Positions 50,217-58,857 of a DNA stretch of 64,000 nt are shown one piece after another. Position numbers and translations under genes: made by a program. The stretch comes from Luteolibacter arcticus (GTDB lineage Bacteria > Verrucomicrobiota > Verrucomicrobiia > Verrucomicrobiales > Akkermansiaceae), in assembly GCF_025950235.1 (NCBI RefSeq), contig NZ_JAPDDT010000013.1, positions 62,001 through 126,000 on the forward strand, in the 5' to 3' direction. Under the pieces are notes generated by a model. That model had not been told where the DNA came from and did no database searches. It saw nothing but the letters and a program-made list of their open reading frames with translations. The first letter of the stretch is position 1, and each line of letters starts with the position of its first letter.

Positions 50217-51587
50217 TCATTCCTCCTCTTCCTCTTCTTCGGGTTCCTCGACTTCCTTTTTCCCGGGTTTCTCAGGGTCGCGCTGCAAGCTGGCCACGGC
50301 ATCGCGGCGGACGGCGAGTTCGCCGAGCAGGGGATGCTTGGTCACGATCTGTTCGCCGTTGAAAGCGCAGCCGCTGACGCCGAGCGAGCCGCGGCCACGC
50401 AGGCCGAGCGTGAGGGGCGGGTCGGTGGCGGCCGGGCTTTCGGTGTTGCCGGGCTTCGTGAAAAACATGGTGGAGATCTCCGAAAGCGGCAGCTCCACCG
50501 GTTCCGGATGGTGCGGGCCCTTGTAGCGGAGGGTGGCACCTTCGGCAGCGGCGGTCATGGAGAGAATCTTGCCGGTGCCGCGGTCGGAACTGCGGGTGAT
50601 AACCACGTCGCGGGTGGTGTCGCCGCGCTCCTCATTGCCATGGCGGGCCGCCGAGGCATCCCATTCGCGGACTTCAATGCGGGAAACGGTTTGCAGGTCA
50701 TCCCCGCCGATCAGGCTCCGGAACATGATGCCTTGGCCGGTGGGGGCGGACTTTGCGGGATCGGGATATTGGCCGGCCTCCTCGCCATCGAGCAGGACGT
50801 AGACCTTTCCCAGATGGCGATCGACCAGCAGCTCGACCTCGACGGCGGACTTTTCAAAGTCCGTCGCGTCGCGCGGGATGGTCGCCATCGAGTAATATGC
50901 GCCGTTGTTGCCGCTGGAATCCTGGCGCTTGAGCTCGAAGCCGGAGGCATTGAGCTGGATGTAATAGCGGTTCGCCTTGCCGGTCGTCTCGAAGGAATCG
51001 GAGGCGAAGTAGGCCTGGATGTTCGGCGAGTTCCGCCAGGTAAGGCGGAACTTCAGGGCGAACGAGCCGGGGATATCGAACTCGCGGGAGAGGGTGCCGG
51101 TGCTGTCCGCGGAAAAGCGGCGCGTGTCGTAGCGCCAGCCGTTCTTGATGGTCCAGCCGGTGTCGTTGTCGGGTCCGCGATAGATGGTCTTGCGAGGGCG
51201 GACGCCGAGTTGGACGGTGCCGACGGATTCACGCGGGATGCGGATTTCGCCGGCGAAATCGGTGCGAACCGTCACCGCGCTATCGTCGATTCCGCTGAGA
51301 TCGGCGGGAAATTGATCGCCATTGGCGAGGGTGACCATGCAGTCGTGCTGGTCGTCCTTCTCACTGCCAGCGGAGAATACCACTTTCCGCAGATGATCGG
51401 CGCGGACTTGGAAAGGCTCGAAGGCGAGGTCGCTCTGGAGCAGCACCTGACCGCTGTCGGCGAGGGCGGTGACGGTGCCATTCAACCGCGAGTTGTCGGA
51501 AAGGATCACCTCGTCCGCAGCGGCGGGCAGGAGCAGGAGCGCGAGGATGGATGCGGAGCGGATCACGGGAAGAAGAGGGGTAGTCAC
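50217..51587 (-). CDS. Exported beta-barrel/jelly-roll repeat protein, copy 2
   Basis: 456 residues from the GTG at 51587, whose GTGA overlaps the preceding stop (an ATG at 51602 is an alternative). A signal peptide (IRSASILALLLLPAAA) precedes two small beta modules (ILSDNSRLNGTVTALADSGQ; VTLANGDQFPADLSGIDDSA), a jelly-roll domain (GWTIKNGWRYDTRRFSAD to VEVELLVDRHLGKVYVLLDG) and two C-terminal modules. The acidic tail (EVEEPEEEEEEE) is unusual. Paralogous to its two neighbours. Periplasmic or outer-membrane; function unknown. Confidence 0.78.
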   Translation of the reverse strand: MTTPLLPVIRSASILALLLLPAAADEVILSDNSRLNGTVTALADSGQVLLQSDLAFEPFQVRADHLRKVVFSAGSEKDDQHDCMVTLANGDQFPADLSGIDDSAVTVRTDFAGEIRIPRESVGTVQLGVRPRKTIYRGPDNDTGWTIKNGWRYDTRRFSADSTGTLSREFDIPGSFALKFRLTWRNSPNIQAYFASDSFETTGKANRYYIQLNASGFELKRQDSSGNNGAYYSMATIPRDATDFEKSAVEVELLVDRHLGKVYVLLDGEEAGQYPDPAKSAPTGQGIMFRSLIGGDDLQTVSRIEVREWDASAARHGNEERGDTTRDVVITRSSDRGTGKILSMTAAAEGATLRYKGPHHPEPVELPLSEISTMFFTKPGNTESPAATDPPLTLGLRGRGSLGVSGCAFNGEQIVTKHPLLGELAVRRDAVASLQRDPEKPGKKEVEEPEEEEEEE

Positions 51588-53143
51588 TGTTCGTCGTCCC
51601 ACTCGTCGAGAAAACCGCCGCCGGCCTGGAACTCGAGGATGACGGCAGGGGCGAGATCGAGGTCGATCTTTCCTGCCAGCGCTGATTCAAGCTGGATGCG
51701 GCCGTTGGCGGAGGCAAGCGGGGTGCCGCTGATCCGACCAACCGGTTGCAGGTGGACGGCGATTTCCGAGGCTGGAGCTTCGTTGGTTTTGCGGCGGCGA
51801 TCGCGGGCGAAGTGGATTTCGGCGATGTCGGCCATCGGCACCTTCAGCGGACCGTAACTGGCGTCGATCTCGGCCATGCCGCCGCGGATCGCCAGCACGC
51901 GACCGGAGAAGCGGTCGGTGCCATTGGCCAGCAGCGCAATGTCCCGGTGATCGCTTTCCATGCTGCGGGCGGAGTCGGTCAGGCCATTCCATTCGGCCAC
52001 GATGATGTCGGAGATGCGGACGGGCGCGGAGTTTCCTTGGGCGATGAAGCCGATGCCGCTGCCGGGACCATGATAGGTAACGGGACGGCCGGGTTTGGCA
52101 TCGTCCCCCACGCGTGCGCCCTCGTCGGTGGTGTTCCACTGCACGGCAAATTCGCCGTCGATGTGCACAGTGATGGTGCCTTGCTGGCGATCGCAGCGGA
52201 TTTCAAAGACCGCCTCGCCGGTATCGGGCAACCGCACGGAAGTGTTGCTGTTGCGGAAGCGCTCGGCCTTTGGCTGGCCCTCGTCATCGAACCACGTGCG
52301 CTGCAAGTACACGAAGCCGGTTTGGAAATTGATCACGTAGCCGGTGCCGAAGAGCCGGGGGAGGTGCTGCATGCCGCCGAAGTTCAGCCGCGGCTGTTCT
52401 TCCTCCGCCTCGCCTTCCTTTTCCTTTACCTCCGGGCGCTGGAGGTCGGCGTGAAAGGCGACCGAGATGCTCGGGCGGCTGCGCCAGCCCAGCTTGAAGC
52501 GCAGCAACGCGCGGTCCGGCAGGCCGGCATCGAGGGTGATTGCATCGGCAGCCCCGCCGCGCGAATACCATGAGGCACCGGTATGCACCCACGACGGCTT
52601 GTCCTTGTCCTCGTCCTCCAGCTTTAGGGGAAGTGGCAGCGGCGCGCGGAAATTGCCGGCGAAGGGATCCGGCTCCACCACCGGGCCATCGGACCGGACG
52701 AGATTCCAGCCCTTGTCATCGAAGGGCCCGGCGTAAAGCAGGCGGCCGCCGAAGGGATTCGGCGCGACTACCGCGACCGCCTCGCGCGGCAACACCATGG
52801 TGCCGGCGACCGTGGTCTCGATCGTCACGTTGTCCTCGTCTGCCGCGACCACCTTGCCGGGAATGCGGTCACCATTGATCAAGGTCACGTGGCATGGGTC
52901 GGCCATCGCGGACAGTGGCCGCGCATTGCGCAGGACGATCTGGCGGATCTTTTCGCGCTGGAACGGCATCGGTGTCGTTACGTCCGGCCTTGTCCAAGTG
53001 ACCACGCCGCCGGAGTCCATGCCGGCGAAGCGACCATCGATCTGGTTGCCATTGGTGAAGCGCAGCAGATCGGCGGCGGGCACGGCCTCATCGGCGGCCA
53101 AGGGCGCGGCGAGCAAGGTGGCGATGACGAACGGTCGGATCAT
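51584..53143 (-). CDS. Exported beta-barrel/jelly-roll repeat protein, copy 1
   Basis: 519 residues. The ATG at 53143 is chosen because its ATGA overlaps the previous stop and gives a signal peptide (MIRPFVIATLLAAPLAA). Paired N-terminal beta modules (LRFTNGNQIDGRFAGMDSGG; VTLINGDRIPGKVVAADEDN), a jelly-roll centre (ASWYSRGGAADAITLDAGLP to FEIRCDRQQGTITVHIDGEF) and paired C-terminal modules (LANGTDRFSGRVLAIRGGMA; VHLQPVGRISGTPLASANGR) are visible. The central domain carries an extra acidic insert (EVKEKEGEAEEEQPRL). Paralogous to copies 2 and 3. Confidence 0.78.
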   Translation of the reverse strand: MIRPFVIATLLAAPLAADEAVPAADLLRFTNGNQIDGRFAGMDSGGVVTWTRPDVTTPMPFQREKIRQIVLRNARPLSAMADPCHVTLINGDRIPGKVVAADEDNVTIETTVAGTMVLPREAVAVVAPNPFGGRLLYAGPFDDKGWNLVRSDGPVVEPDPFAGNFRAPLPLPLKLEDEDKDKPSWVHTGASWYSRGGAADAITLDAGLPDRALLRFKLGWRSRPSISVAFHADLQRPEVKEKEGEAEEEQPRLNFGGMQHLPRLFGTGYVINFQTGFVYLQRTWFDDEGQPKAERFRNSNTSVRLPDTGEAVFEIRCDRQQGTITVHIDGEFAVQWNTTDEGARVGDDAKPGRPVTYHGPGSGIGFIAQGNSAPVRISDIIVAEWNGLTDSARSMESDHRDIALLANGTDRFSGRVLAIRGGMAEIDASYGPLKVPMADIAEIHFARDRRRKTNEAPASEIAVHLQPVGRISGTPLASANGRIQLESALAGKIDLDLAPAVILEFQAGGGFLDEWDDEQ

Positions 53144-54123
53144 TTCTCGTAGATCGGCAGGAAACGGTAGTTCAGGGCGAGCGAAAGCAGCGAGCCGGCG
53201 GTATTGAAGGACTGGCCCTTGTTGCCGGGCCAGGAGCCATCCCGTGCCTGGATGGTGGAAAGATAGCGGATGTTTCGCGCATTCCAATCATTCCAAGTGT
53301 CCGGCTCGGCATGGAAGAGCGCCTGCGACATGTAGTACTCGAAGTAATACGGGTAGTGGCGGTCGCGGTAGTTGAGATTCTTGCGGAGGTATTCGACGGA
53401 GGCTTGGAATCCCTTGCCTTCCTTGTCCTTGGCGAGCGCCAGGCACAGCACGCCGATCGCGGTGAGCGTGGGCTTCGGCCCGCCGGCGGAGGTGTAGCCG
53501 TAGCCGCCGTCGGTGCCGCGGCAGCGCGCCATGTAGGCGAGACCGTTTTTCAAGGCCTCGTCCGGCACGGGCAGCCCGGCATTTCTTGCCGCATACAGCG
53601 CCACGAGCTGGCAGCCGGAGACCGTGGTATCCGCGTCGGTGCTGTCTGGGGTGTAGCGCCAAGCCTTGGAATTGTTGCGCTTCTGGGCGCTCAGGATCAG
53701 CTCCACGCATTTCTGCAGGGCCGGAGCGATCTTAGGATCCTCGACGCAGCCGTAGGCTTCGGCCAGCGCCAGCGTCGCGAAGCCGTGGTTGTACATGCTG
53801 TTGCCGATGTAGCCATTGGTCGAGTTCTGCTGTGAGAGCAGGTAGTCGATGCCCTTGGAAATGCTCTTGGCGTAGGGTCCGTGATTCGGGTCCTCGCCAT
53901 GGGCAAGAAAGGCGACCACGCACAGCGCGACCACGCCGGGCTCGCTGCCCATGCTATCGTCCCAAGAACCGCGGGCGTTCTGGCTTTTCGAGAGGTAAGC
54001 GAGGCCCCGCTCATACATCGCATCGACCTGGGGCGGGATCGGGTCATCCGGCCGTCGCGGAAGATCCTGCGCCGCCAGCGGCAAGGTGGCAGTGAGGAAT
54101 AAAAGCGGGAGGTAGCCTTTCAT
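53140..54123 (-). CDS. Exported squalene-cyclase/prenyltransferase-fold protein
   Basis: 327 residues with a signal peptide (MKGYLPLLFLTATLPLAA). The rest is an alpha/alpha toroid of prenyltransferase/squalene oxidase repeats: ALAYLSKSQNARGSWDDSMG-like units, GIDYLLSQQNSTNGYIGNSM, GLAYMARCRGTDGGYGYTSA and YLSTIQARDGSWPGNKGQSF. The DxDD of true cyclases is not seen, so a binding or scaffold role is likely. Such proteins accompany DUF4175-type genes in Planctomycetes and Verrucomicrobia. It overlaps both neighbours by ATGA. Confidence 0.87.
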   Translation of the reverse strand: MKGYLPLLFLTATLPLAAQDLPRRPDDPIPPQVDAMYERGLAYLSKSQNARGSWDDSMGSEPGVVALCVVAFLAHGEDPNHGPYAKSISKGIDYLLSQQNSTNGYIGNSMYNHGFATLALAEAYGCVEDPKIAPALQKCVELILSAQKRNNSKAWRYTPDSTDADTTVSGCQLVALYAARNAGLPVPDEALKNGLAYMARCRGTDGGYGYTSAGGPKPTLTAIGVLCLALAKDKEGKGFQASVEYLRKNLNYRDRHYPYYFEYYMSQALFHAEPDTWNDWNARNIRYLSTIQARDGSWPGNKGQSFNTAGSLLSLALNYRFLPIYEK

Positions 54124-54743
54124 TTCGCGAGTTTTTCGGCGGCGCGGTTGTAGGCGTCGAGCGCGTCTTGGAATTCGCGCGGCAATCCTTGGCCTGCCTT
54201 GCCGGAGGCCTTCGGCACGCGGCGTTCCTCGAACTTGGTTCCGGAGGTCCCCCCGTCCTTCGAATTCGCCGAGTCGGAATCGCCGGTTTGGCCTTCGCCA
54301 CCTTTGTCGCCGGGTTTCTGTCCCGGCTGGTCGCCCGGTTTGTCGGCGGGTTTTCCTTTGCCCATCATCTCCTGCATCATTTCCAGCATCGCGCCGCTGG
54401 CTTCGCCTTGTTGGCCACCGGATTGCTTTTGCTTCTCCTTGGCCGCTTCGAAGATGCGTTCGATGACATCGGTCTCCGCCGCGATGGTCGTGCCGCCGGT
54501 GTCACGATCGAGCAAGAGCCCGGACGCCTCGTCCATCGCTTCCTCGACGCTTTCCAGCAGTTCGATCACCTTCGGGTTGGTTTGCTCGATGATGAGCTGC
54601 TGCACATCCGCCGCGAGCTCGTCCTGATTTTCGGAAAGCTTGCGCGAGCCTTCCTGATGCTCGGCGATCTTGGTGCCGACATCGGGCTCCTCGGCGTGGA
54701 GTCCGAGCAGGGGCAGGGCGAGGAGAAGCGCGATGGTTTTCAT
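54120..54743 (-). CDS. Exported coiled-coil protein with Gly/Pro/Lys-rich linker
   Basis: 207 residues. A signal peptide (MKTIALLLALPLLGLHA) is followed by a helical coiled-coil-like region (ELAADVQQLIIEQTNPKVIE, LLESVEEAMDEASGLLLDRD). A low-complexity PADKPGDQPGQKPGDKGGEG linker and a C-terminal helix (PREFQDALDAYNRAAEKLAK) end it. It follows the DUF4175-like gene with an ATGA overlap. The Gln/Lys coiled coil resembles the C-terminal part of that neighbour, suggesting they interact. Function unknown. Confidence 0.78.
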   Translation of the reverse strand: MKTIALLLALPLLGLHAEEPDVGTKIAEHQEGSRKLSENQDELAADVQQLIIEQTNPKVIELLESVEEAMDEASGLLLDRDTGGTTIAAETDVIERIFEAAKEKQKQSGGQQGEASGAMLEMMQEMMGKGKPADKPGDQPGQKPGDKGGEGQTGDSDSANSKDGGTSGTKFEERRVPKASGKAGQGLPREFQDALDAYNRAAEKLAK

Positions 54744-57355
54744 GGCTTGGTGGGTGGCGTGCCTTCGTAGGAGCGGCGCAGGGTTTCCAGCGAACGGGTG
54801 CGGGCGCGGATGTCCTGTTCCTGTTGGATCATTTTCATCACACGCAGCATGAACTCGAAATCTTCATCCGGGTCGGGCGGGCTGCCGCTGCCTTCGCCAC
54901 CGCCGCCTTGTTCATCTTTCTCGCCTTCGAGCAGCTTCGCCCACTCGGTGAGCTTGGTGGCGGCTTTGCTGGCGCCTTCCCAAGCGAGCGAGCCTTGGTT
55001 CGCTTCCAGCAGGCGACGGATGTCCTCGAGCTGCATGTCGATGCGGGACTCCATCATCGCGTCGAGCACCTTGCGGTAGGGTTCCTTGTTGGTGCGTGCG
55101 TGGAAATGCCCCAGGTCTTCCTGAATCCAGCGCACGTCCGAAGTCGTGTTCGATTGCTGGCGGACGGTGTCCATGAGCTTGCCCGAGTCCGATGGGTCCA
55201 TCTCATTGAGCCGCTGGCCGGCGGTGCGCTCGTAGAAGGTGGGATCAATCACCGTGGTGGCGATGCCGGTTTCCTCCGAGGCCGCCTTCTTCAGGCGGTT
55301 GACGAAGGTGCTGGCCTCGAAGCGCTCGTTGGCGTCGTTCGCCTTGTCGACGGCGTCCTGCATCTTCTTTAGCACGTCCTTCTGCTTCTCGACCGCCTTT
55401 TCGACGTCTTCCTTGGCCTTCTCCTGGGAGTTCTTCTGGTCCTGCGCCTCGCCGAGTTTCTTCTCCACCTCGGGCATATCCTTGTCCGAAAGCTCCTTCA
55501 TCGACTGCATGGCATCCGCCATCTTCTTCATCGTTTCCTTGTCGATGCTGTCGTTGCGGGCGCTGTCCTTGAAGAGCTTCTCCATCTTTTCCGCCAGATC
55601 CTTCATCCGCTCGGTCTGCTGGCGCTCGCCTTCCTGCTGGGATTCAAGACGCTTCTTCGCCGCGTCCTCCTGGAGCTTCGCGTCGTCCAGTTTTTCCAAG
55701 CGCTGGTTTTCCTCGAAAAGATCGCGCTCGCGGCGGGCCAGGTCTTCCAGCTCGCCGATGGCCCGGTCGAACTGGGTCTTCAGCATCTGCGCGTGTTCAT
55801 CCAGCGTCAGCACGAACAAGGTCACCGGCTCCGAGTAGGACCGCGGCCGGCCCGGCAGGTAGTCCTCGGACCATGCCCGCAACGTCAGCTTCTGCGGCAC
55901 GATGCCGTGGGTGGCCGGTGAAAACGCCGCATCGCCCGAAAGGCGGTCGCTCGATGGCCCGCCGTCCACCAACTTCATCTCGCCCGAGGCAGGCGTTTCG
56001 TCGGTCGCACGGGTGAACTCACCGCGCCACTCCAGCCCGATCCGGCGGATGCCGAAGTCGTCCTCCGAGAGCACTTGGAAATCGACTGTCTCCTCTGGCA
56101 GCATCACGTGCTGGCGGGCCAGGCCTTGGATGTAGATGCCCGGTGCTTCGTCGGGCAGGGCGTCGATCCGGACCTCGAAGCCGTCTTGTCCATCCAGCCC
56201 CAGCACGTCGGTCCATGAAATCGGCACCGTGAAACCTTCGGCGGCGATCTCCAAGGGTGGTGTCTGGGCCGAGGTCCCCGTAACCGTCATCGCTCCGCCT
56301 TCGCCGATCGCCGCCCGTTCACGGGTCAGCGGGCCGTATTTCGCGGATTTCAGCTCGCGGGTGGCGTCGGTGGTGATGCTGACCTTGCTGCCCTGGACGG
56401 CGGTCAGCACGCCCGATCCCAAATCCAGCTCCCGTCCGGGGAGCTGCAGGTAATCGGGGTAGCTCACGTTCGCGAATACCTTGCGGATCGCCGGCCGCAG
56501 GGTGGGGGTCACCTTGATCGAGTGCTTGGCGTCGCCGATCTCGACCTTGAGGAGCCCTGGGTCCTGCTGGGCGGGAAAATCGAAATGGTAGGTCTTTTCC
56601 TCACGGAGGGCGGCCACTGGATCCTGGCGGCCGTAGCGGGCCGAGCCGTCGTCCGGCGTCCATTCAGAATCTTCCGCCAGCCGCAAGCTCACCCGGAATG
56701 CCTCACCCTGCGGGACGGTCAGTTCCGCGGGGACATTTTCCAGCGAGGTGAACGTGTAGCGAGGGGACGAGGAAAGCGGGAGCAGCCAGCGCTTGAGCGA
56801 ACTCCAGCCGGCCTTTGGCGCCAGCATGAATCCGCCTGCCGCCAGGGCGATCACCGAGAATACGGCCAATCCCCAGGTGCGGTTGCGCGAGGACGGCAGC
56901 GCTCCATCGAGTTTCCGGCGCTCCGCCTCTTCCGCCACCCGTTCCATGGCCGCGGCCCGCAGGCGCGGCGACAGGGTGTCGGCATTCTCGTGCTGGCCTT
57001 GCAGTTCCACGACCCCGAGCAGCCGGTCACCCAGCCCCGGGTATTTCTTGGCGATCAGGCTGGCGAGTTGGTTCTCCCGGCGGTGCTTCCACACCCAACG
57101 GTGCAGCCACAGCGGTGCGAAAACCGCGGCCAAGGAGGTGCCGCCGATCAAAATCCCGAGTCGCACCGGTCCCGGCGTTTGCCACACCCGGTCCAGCGCG
57201 AACACCACGAGGAACGATGCTACCAGCCCGAATAGACCCGCCAGCAGCGCTTCCGCGATCTTGTTTCGCCACAGGCGGCGGCGGAACTGATCGAGCTGTC
57301 GCCGCAGCGACTCGGGCATCGGGATTTCCACCGGCGTTTGCGGTTCGTTTGCCAT
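54740..57355 (-). CDS. DUF4175-like membrane protein with long coiled coil
   Basis: 871 residues, first gene of the six-gene operon. Three N-terminal membrane helices are predicted (IAEALLAGLFGLVASFLVVF; VRLGILIGGTSLAAVFAPLW; WGLAVFSVIALAAGGFMLAP). An extracytoplasmic beta-rich region of about 350 residues follows (VPAELTVPQGEAFRVSLRLA). A long charged coiled coil (about 530-720; ARRERDLFEENQRLEKLDDA to KEDVEKAVEKQKDVLKKMQD) precedes a helical C-terminus. The layout matches PVC DUF4175 proteins, which are often encoded with MoxR/VWA genes. It probably scaffolds an envelope complex with the downstream exported proteins. Confidence 0.82.
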   Translation of the reverse strand: MANEPQTPVEIPMPESLRRQLDQFRRRLWRNKIAEALLAGLFGLVASFLVVFALDRVWQTPGPVRLGILIGGTSLAAVFAPLWLHRWVWKHRRENQLASLIAKKYPGLGDRLLGVVELQGQHENADTLSPRLRAAAMERVAEEAERRKLDGALPSSRNRTWGLAVFSVIALAAGGFMLAPKAGWSSLKRWLLPLSSSPRYTFTSLENVPAELTVPQGEAFRVSLRLAEDSEWTPDDGSARYGRQDPVAALREEKTYHFDFPAQQDPGLLKVEIGDAKHSIKVTPTLRPAIRKVFANVSYPDYLQLPGRELDLGSGVLTAVQGSKVSITTDATRELKSAKYGPLTRERAAIGEGGAMTVTGTSAQTPPLEIAAEGFTVPISWTDVLGLDGQDGFEVRIDALPDEAPGIYIQGLARQHVMLPEETVDFQVLSEDDFGIRRIGLEWRGEFTRATDETPASGEMKLVDGGPSSDRLSGDAAFSPATHGIVPQKLTLRAWSEDYLPGRPRSYSEPVTLFVLTLDEHAQMLKTQFDRAIGELEDLARRERDLFEENQRLEKLDDAKLQEDAAKKRLESQQEGERQQTERMKDLAEKMEKLFKDSARNDSIDKETMKKMADAMQSMKELSDKDMPEVEKKLGEAQDQKNSQEKAKEDVEKAVEKQKDVLKKMQDAVDKANDANERFEASTFVNRLKKAASEETGIATTVIDPTFYERTAGQRLNEMDPSDSGKLMDTVRQQSNTTSDVRWIQEDLGHFHARTNKEPYRKVLDAMMESRIDMQLEDIRRLLEANQGSLAWEGASKAATKLTEWAKLLEGEKDEQGGGGEGSGSPPDPDEDFEFMLRVMKMIQQEQDIRARTRSLETLRRSYEGTPPTKP

Positions 57356-57475
57356 GGGTTCAGGCTCTAAACGTCGGTTGATTCATCAGCTTTGCGAAAC
57401 TCGCAGGGACAGCCCCCGATTTCCAGCGGATTTCTCGCGGGAGGAAAGCGCCGCCGGGCTGGCGTTTCGTCCCCT

Positions 57476-58087
57476 TCAATCGCCGCAGTACGGGTTTTCA
57501 GCACGTTCCGCGCCGATCGTGGTGTCAGGCCCGTGGCCGGGGAAGACCTGCGTGTTTTCCGGTAGTGCGAAGAGTTTTTCGCGGATCCCGTCGATGAGCA
57601 GGGTTCCGTTGCCGCCCGGGAAATCCGACCGACCCAGTCCTTGGGCCATCAGGGTGTCTCCGGAGAACAGCTCGCCCAACTCCGGCACGTAAAATGTCAC
57701 GCTGTCGGCCGAGTGCCCCGGCACGTGCGCCAGTCGCATGCGCAATCCACCAACTTCCAGCTCTTGGCAACCCTCCAGCAGTTGGTCCACCACGAAGGGT
57801 TCCACCCGCACCTGCATGCCGAAGCCTTGCAACAGCGCTTCCAGCGTCAGGTCGGAGGAATGCGGCGAAAAGGCATACACCCGCGCGCCCATCGCCGCAA
57901 TCGCTGCCGCGTCTTCGACGTGATCGATGTGCTGGTGAGTGAGTAGCACGGCGGCAGGCACAATGTCCTTGGCCTTCAACCATGCCGCCGCTCCCATCGG
58001 AGCATCCACCAGCAGGTGGGATCCGTCCGGTGCGTTCAACAGGTAGCCATTCGTCTGGAAGAAACCACCGGTGAAGCGCTCGGGCAT
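57476..58087 (-). CDS. MBL-fold metallo-hydrolase (glyoxalase II-like)
   Basis: 203 residues from the ATG at 58087 (an ATG at 58153 is also in frame). The metallo-beta-lactamase signature is VLLTHQHIDHVEDAAAIAAM (HxHxDH); later ligands are in LAHVPGHSADSVTFYV, LFSGDTLMAQGLGRSDFPGG and VFPGHGPDTTIG. The pattern matches small hydroxyacylglutathione hydrolase-like enzymes that bind two metals. It opens with NGYLLNAPDGSHLLVDAP, normal for the family. Substrate unknown. Confidence 0.92.
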   Translation of the reverse strand: MPERFTGGFFQTNGYLLNAPDGSHLLVDAPMGAAAWLKAKDIVPAAVLLTHQHIDHVEDAAAIAAMGARVYAFSPHSSDLTLEALLQGFGMQVRVEPFVVDQLLEGCQELEVGGLRMRLAHVPGHSADSVTFYVPELGELFSGDTLMAQGLGRSDFPGGNGTLLIDGIREKLFALPENTQVFPGHGPDTTIGAERAENPYCGD

Positions 58088-58178
58088 GTGCGGGATCAAG
58101 CCCGGCCTGCCGGGGTGTGTCAATCCACCCCCGGACTCTGGCCGAGTTATCACGATTTCCCGGCGGAACCGGGGCAGA

Positions 58179-58649
58179 TTATTTCATCGCACCGTTGTGC
58201 AAGAGCTGCGCCTCCAGCTTGGCGAGCGGCAGTTTGGTCAGGTCCCCGGCGGTGGATCCCGCCAAGGTTTTCTGGACCGCTGCGGACAACGCTTTCTTGA
58301 GGGACGGGAGAATCGTGGCGGGAGCCACCAGGTGCCACCGGGGATTTCCTTCCGCGGTCACCCGGTCGCCGATTTCCATGGCAATCCTCGCCAGAGCCTG
58401 ACGCTCCAGCTCGGTTTCCAATCCGTGCATTTCCCCATAGGACATACCGCCGGCGAGGCCAACCGGTCCACTTTGTGTCGAGCGCCCGGCCTGATCGGTC
58501 ACTACTTTGGTGACCGACTGCGGTCGAAGTTCCACCCGGCTGCCGGGAATTTCGCGGAGGTGAGCTTGCTGCTTCGGGTCATCGCCCGCCGCGAGGAAGG
58601 TCAGGACTCGCACCCGACCCAAGTTCGAAAGGATGATAAGCGGTTCCAT
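58179..58649 (-). CDS. Host-attachment (baeRF-like) family protein
   Basis: 156 residues resembling PF10116 proteins: an N-terminal strand (LIILSNLGRVRVLTFLAAGD), a variable middle (SVTKVVTDQAGRSTQSGPVG) and a C-terminal alpha/beta part (ALARIAMEIGDRVTAEGNPR, WHLVAPATILPSLKKALSAA, LLHNGAMK). The family is related to archaeal/eukaryotic release-factor domains and was named for a host-attachment mutant in Agrobacterium. Its biochemical role is unclear. It is a single gene, in the same direction as the MBL gene but 91 bases apart. Confidence 0.78.
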   Translation of the reverse strand: MEPLIILSNLGRVRVLTFLAAGDDPKQQAHLREIPGSRVELRPQSVTKVVTDQAGRSTQSGPVGLAGGMSYGEMHGLETELERQALARIAMEIGDRVTAEGNPRWHLVAPATILPSLKKALSAAVQKTLAGSTAGDLTKLPLAKLEAQLLHNGAMK

Positions 58650-58857
58650 GATAAATAGGAATCGAGGTACGATTCGATCAGACCATGGAGAGCGCCCTGC
58701 CGTGATGCAAGGAACGAATGGCTAATGCCCGTCCCTGCTTGGTTTGAAGGTGTGAACTCAAGAAAAACGAAGTAACATGGGAGGGCAAACGAAGCTCCCA
58801 TTTGTCAAATGGCTCGCGAATGCCAAGGTGGCGACAGGTTTTGCTGATTGCACGCGC

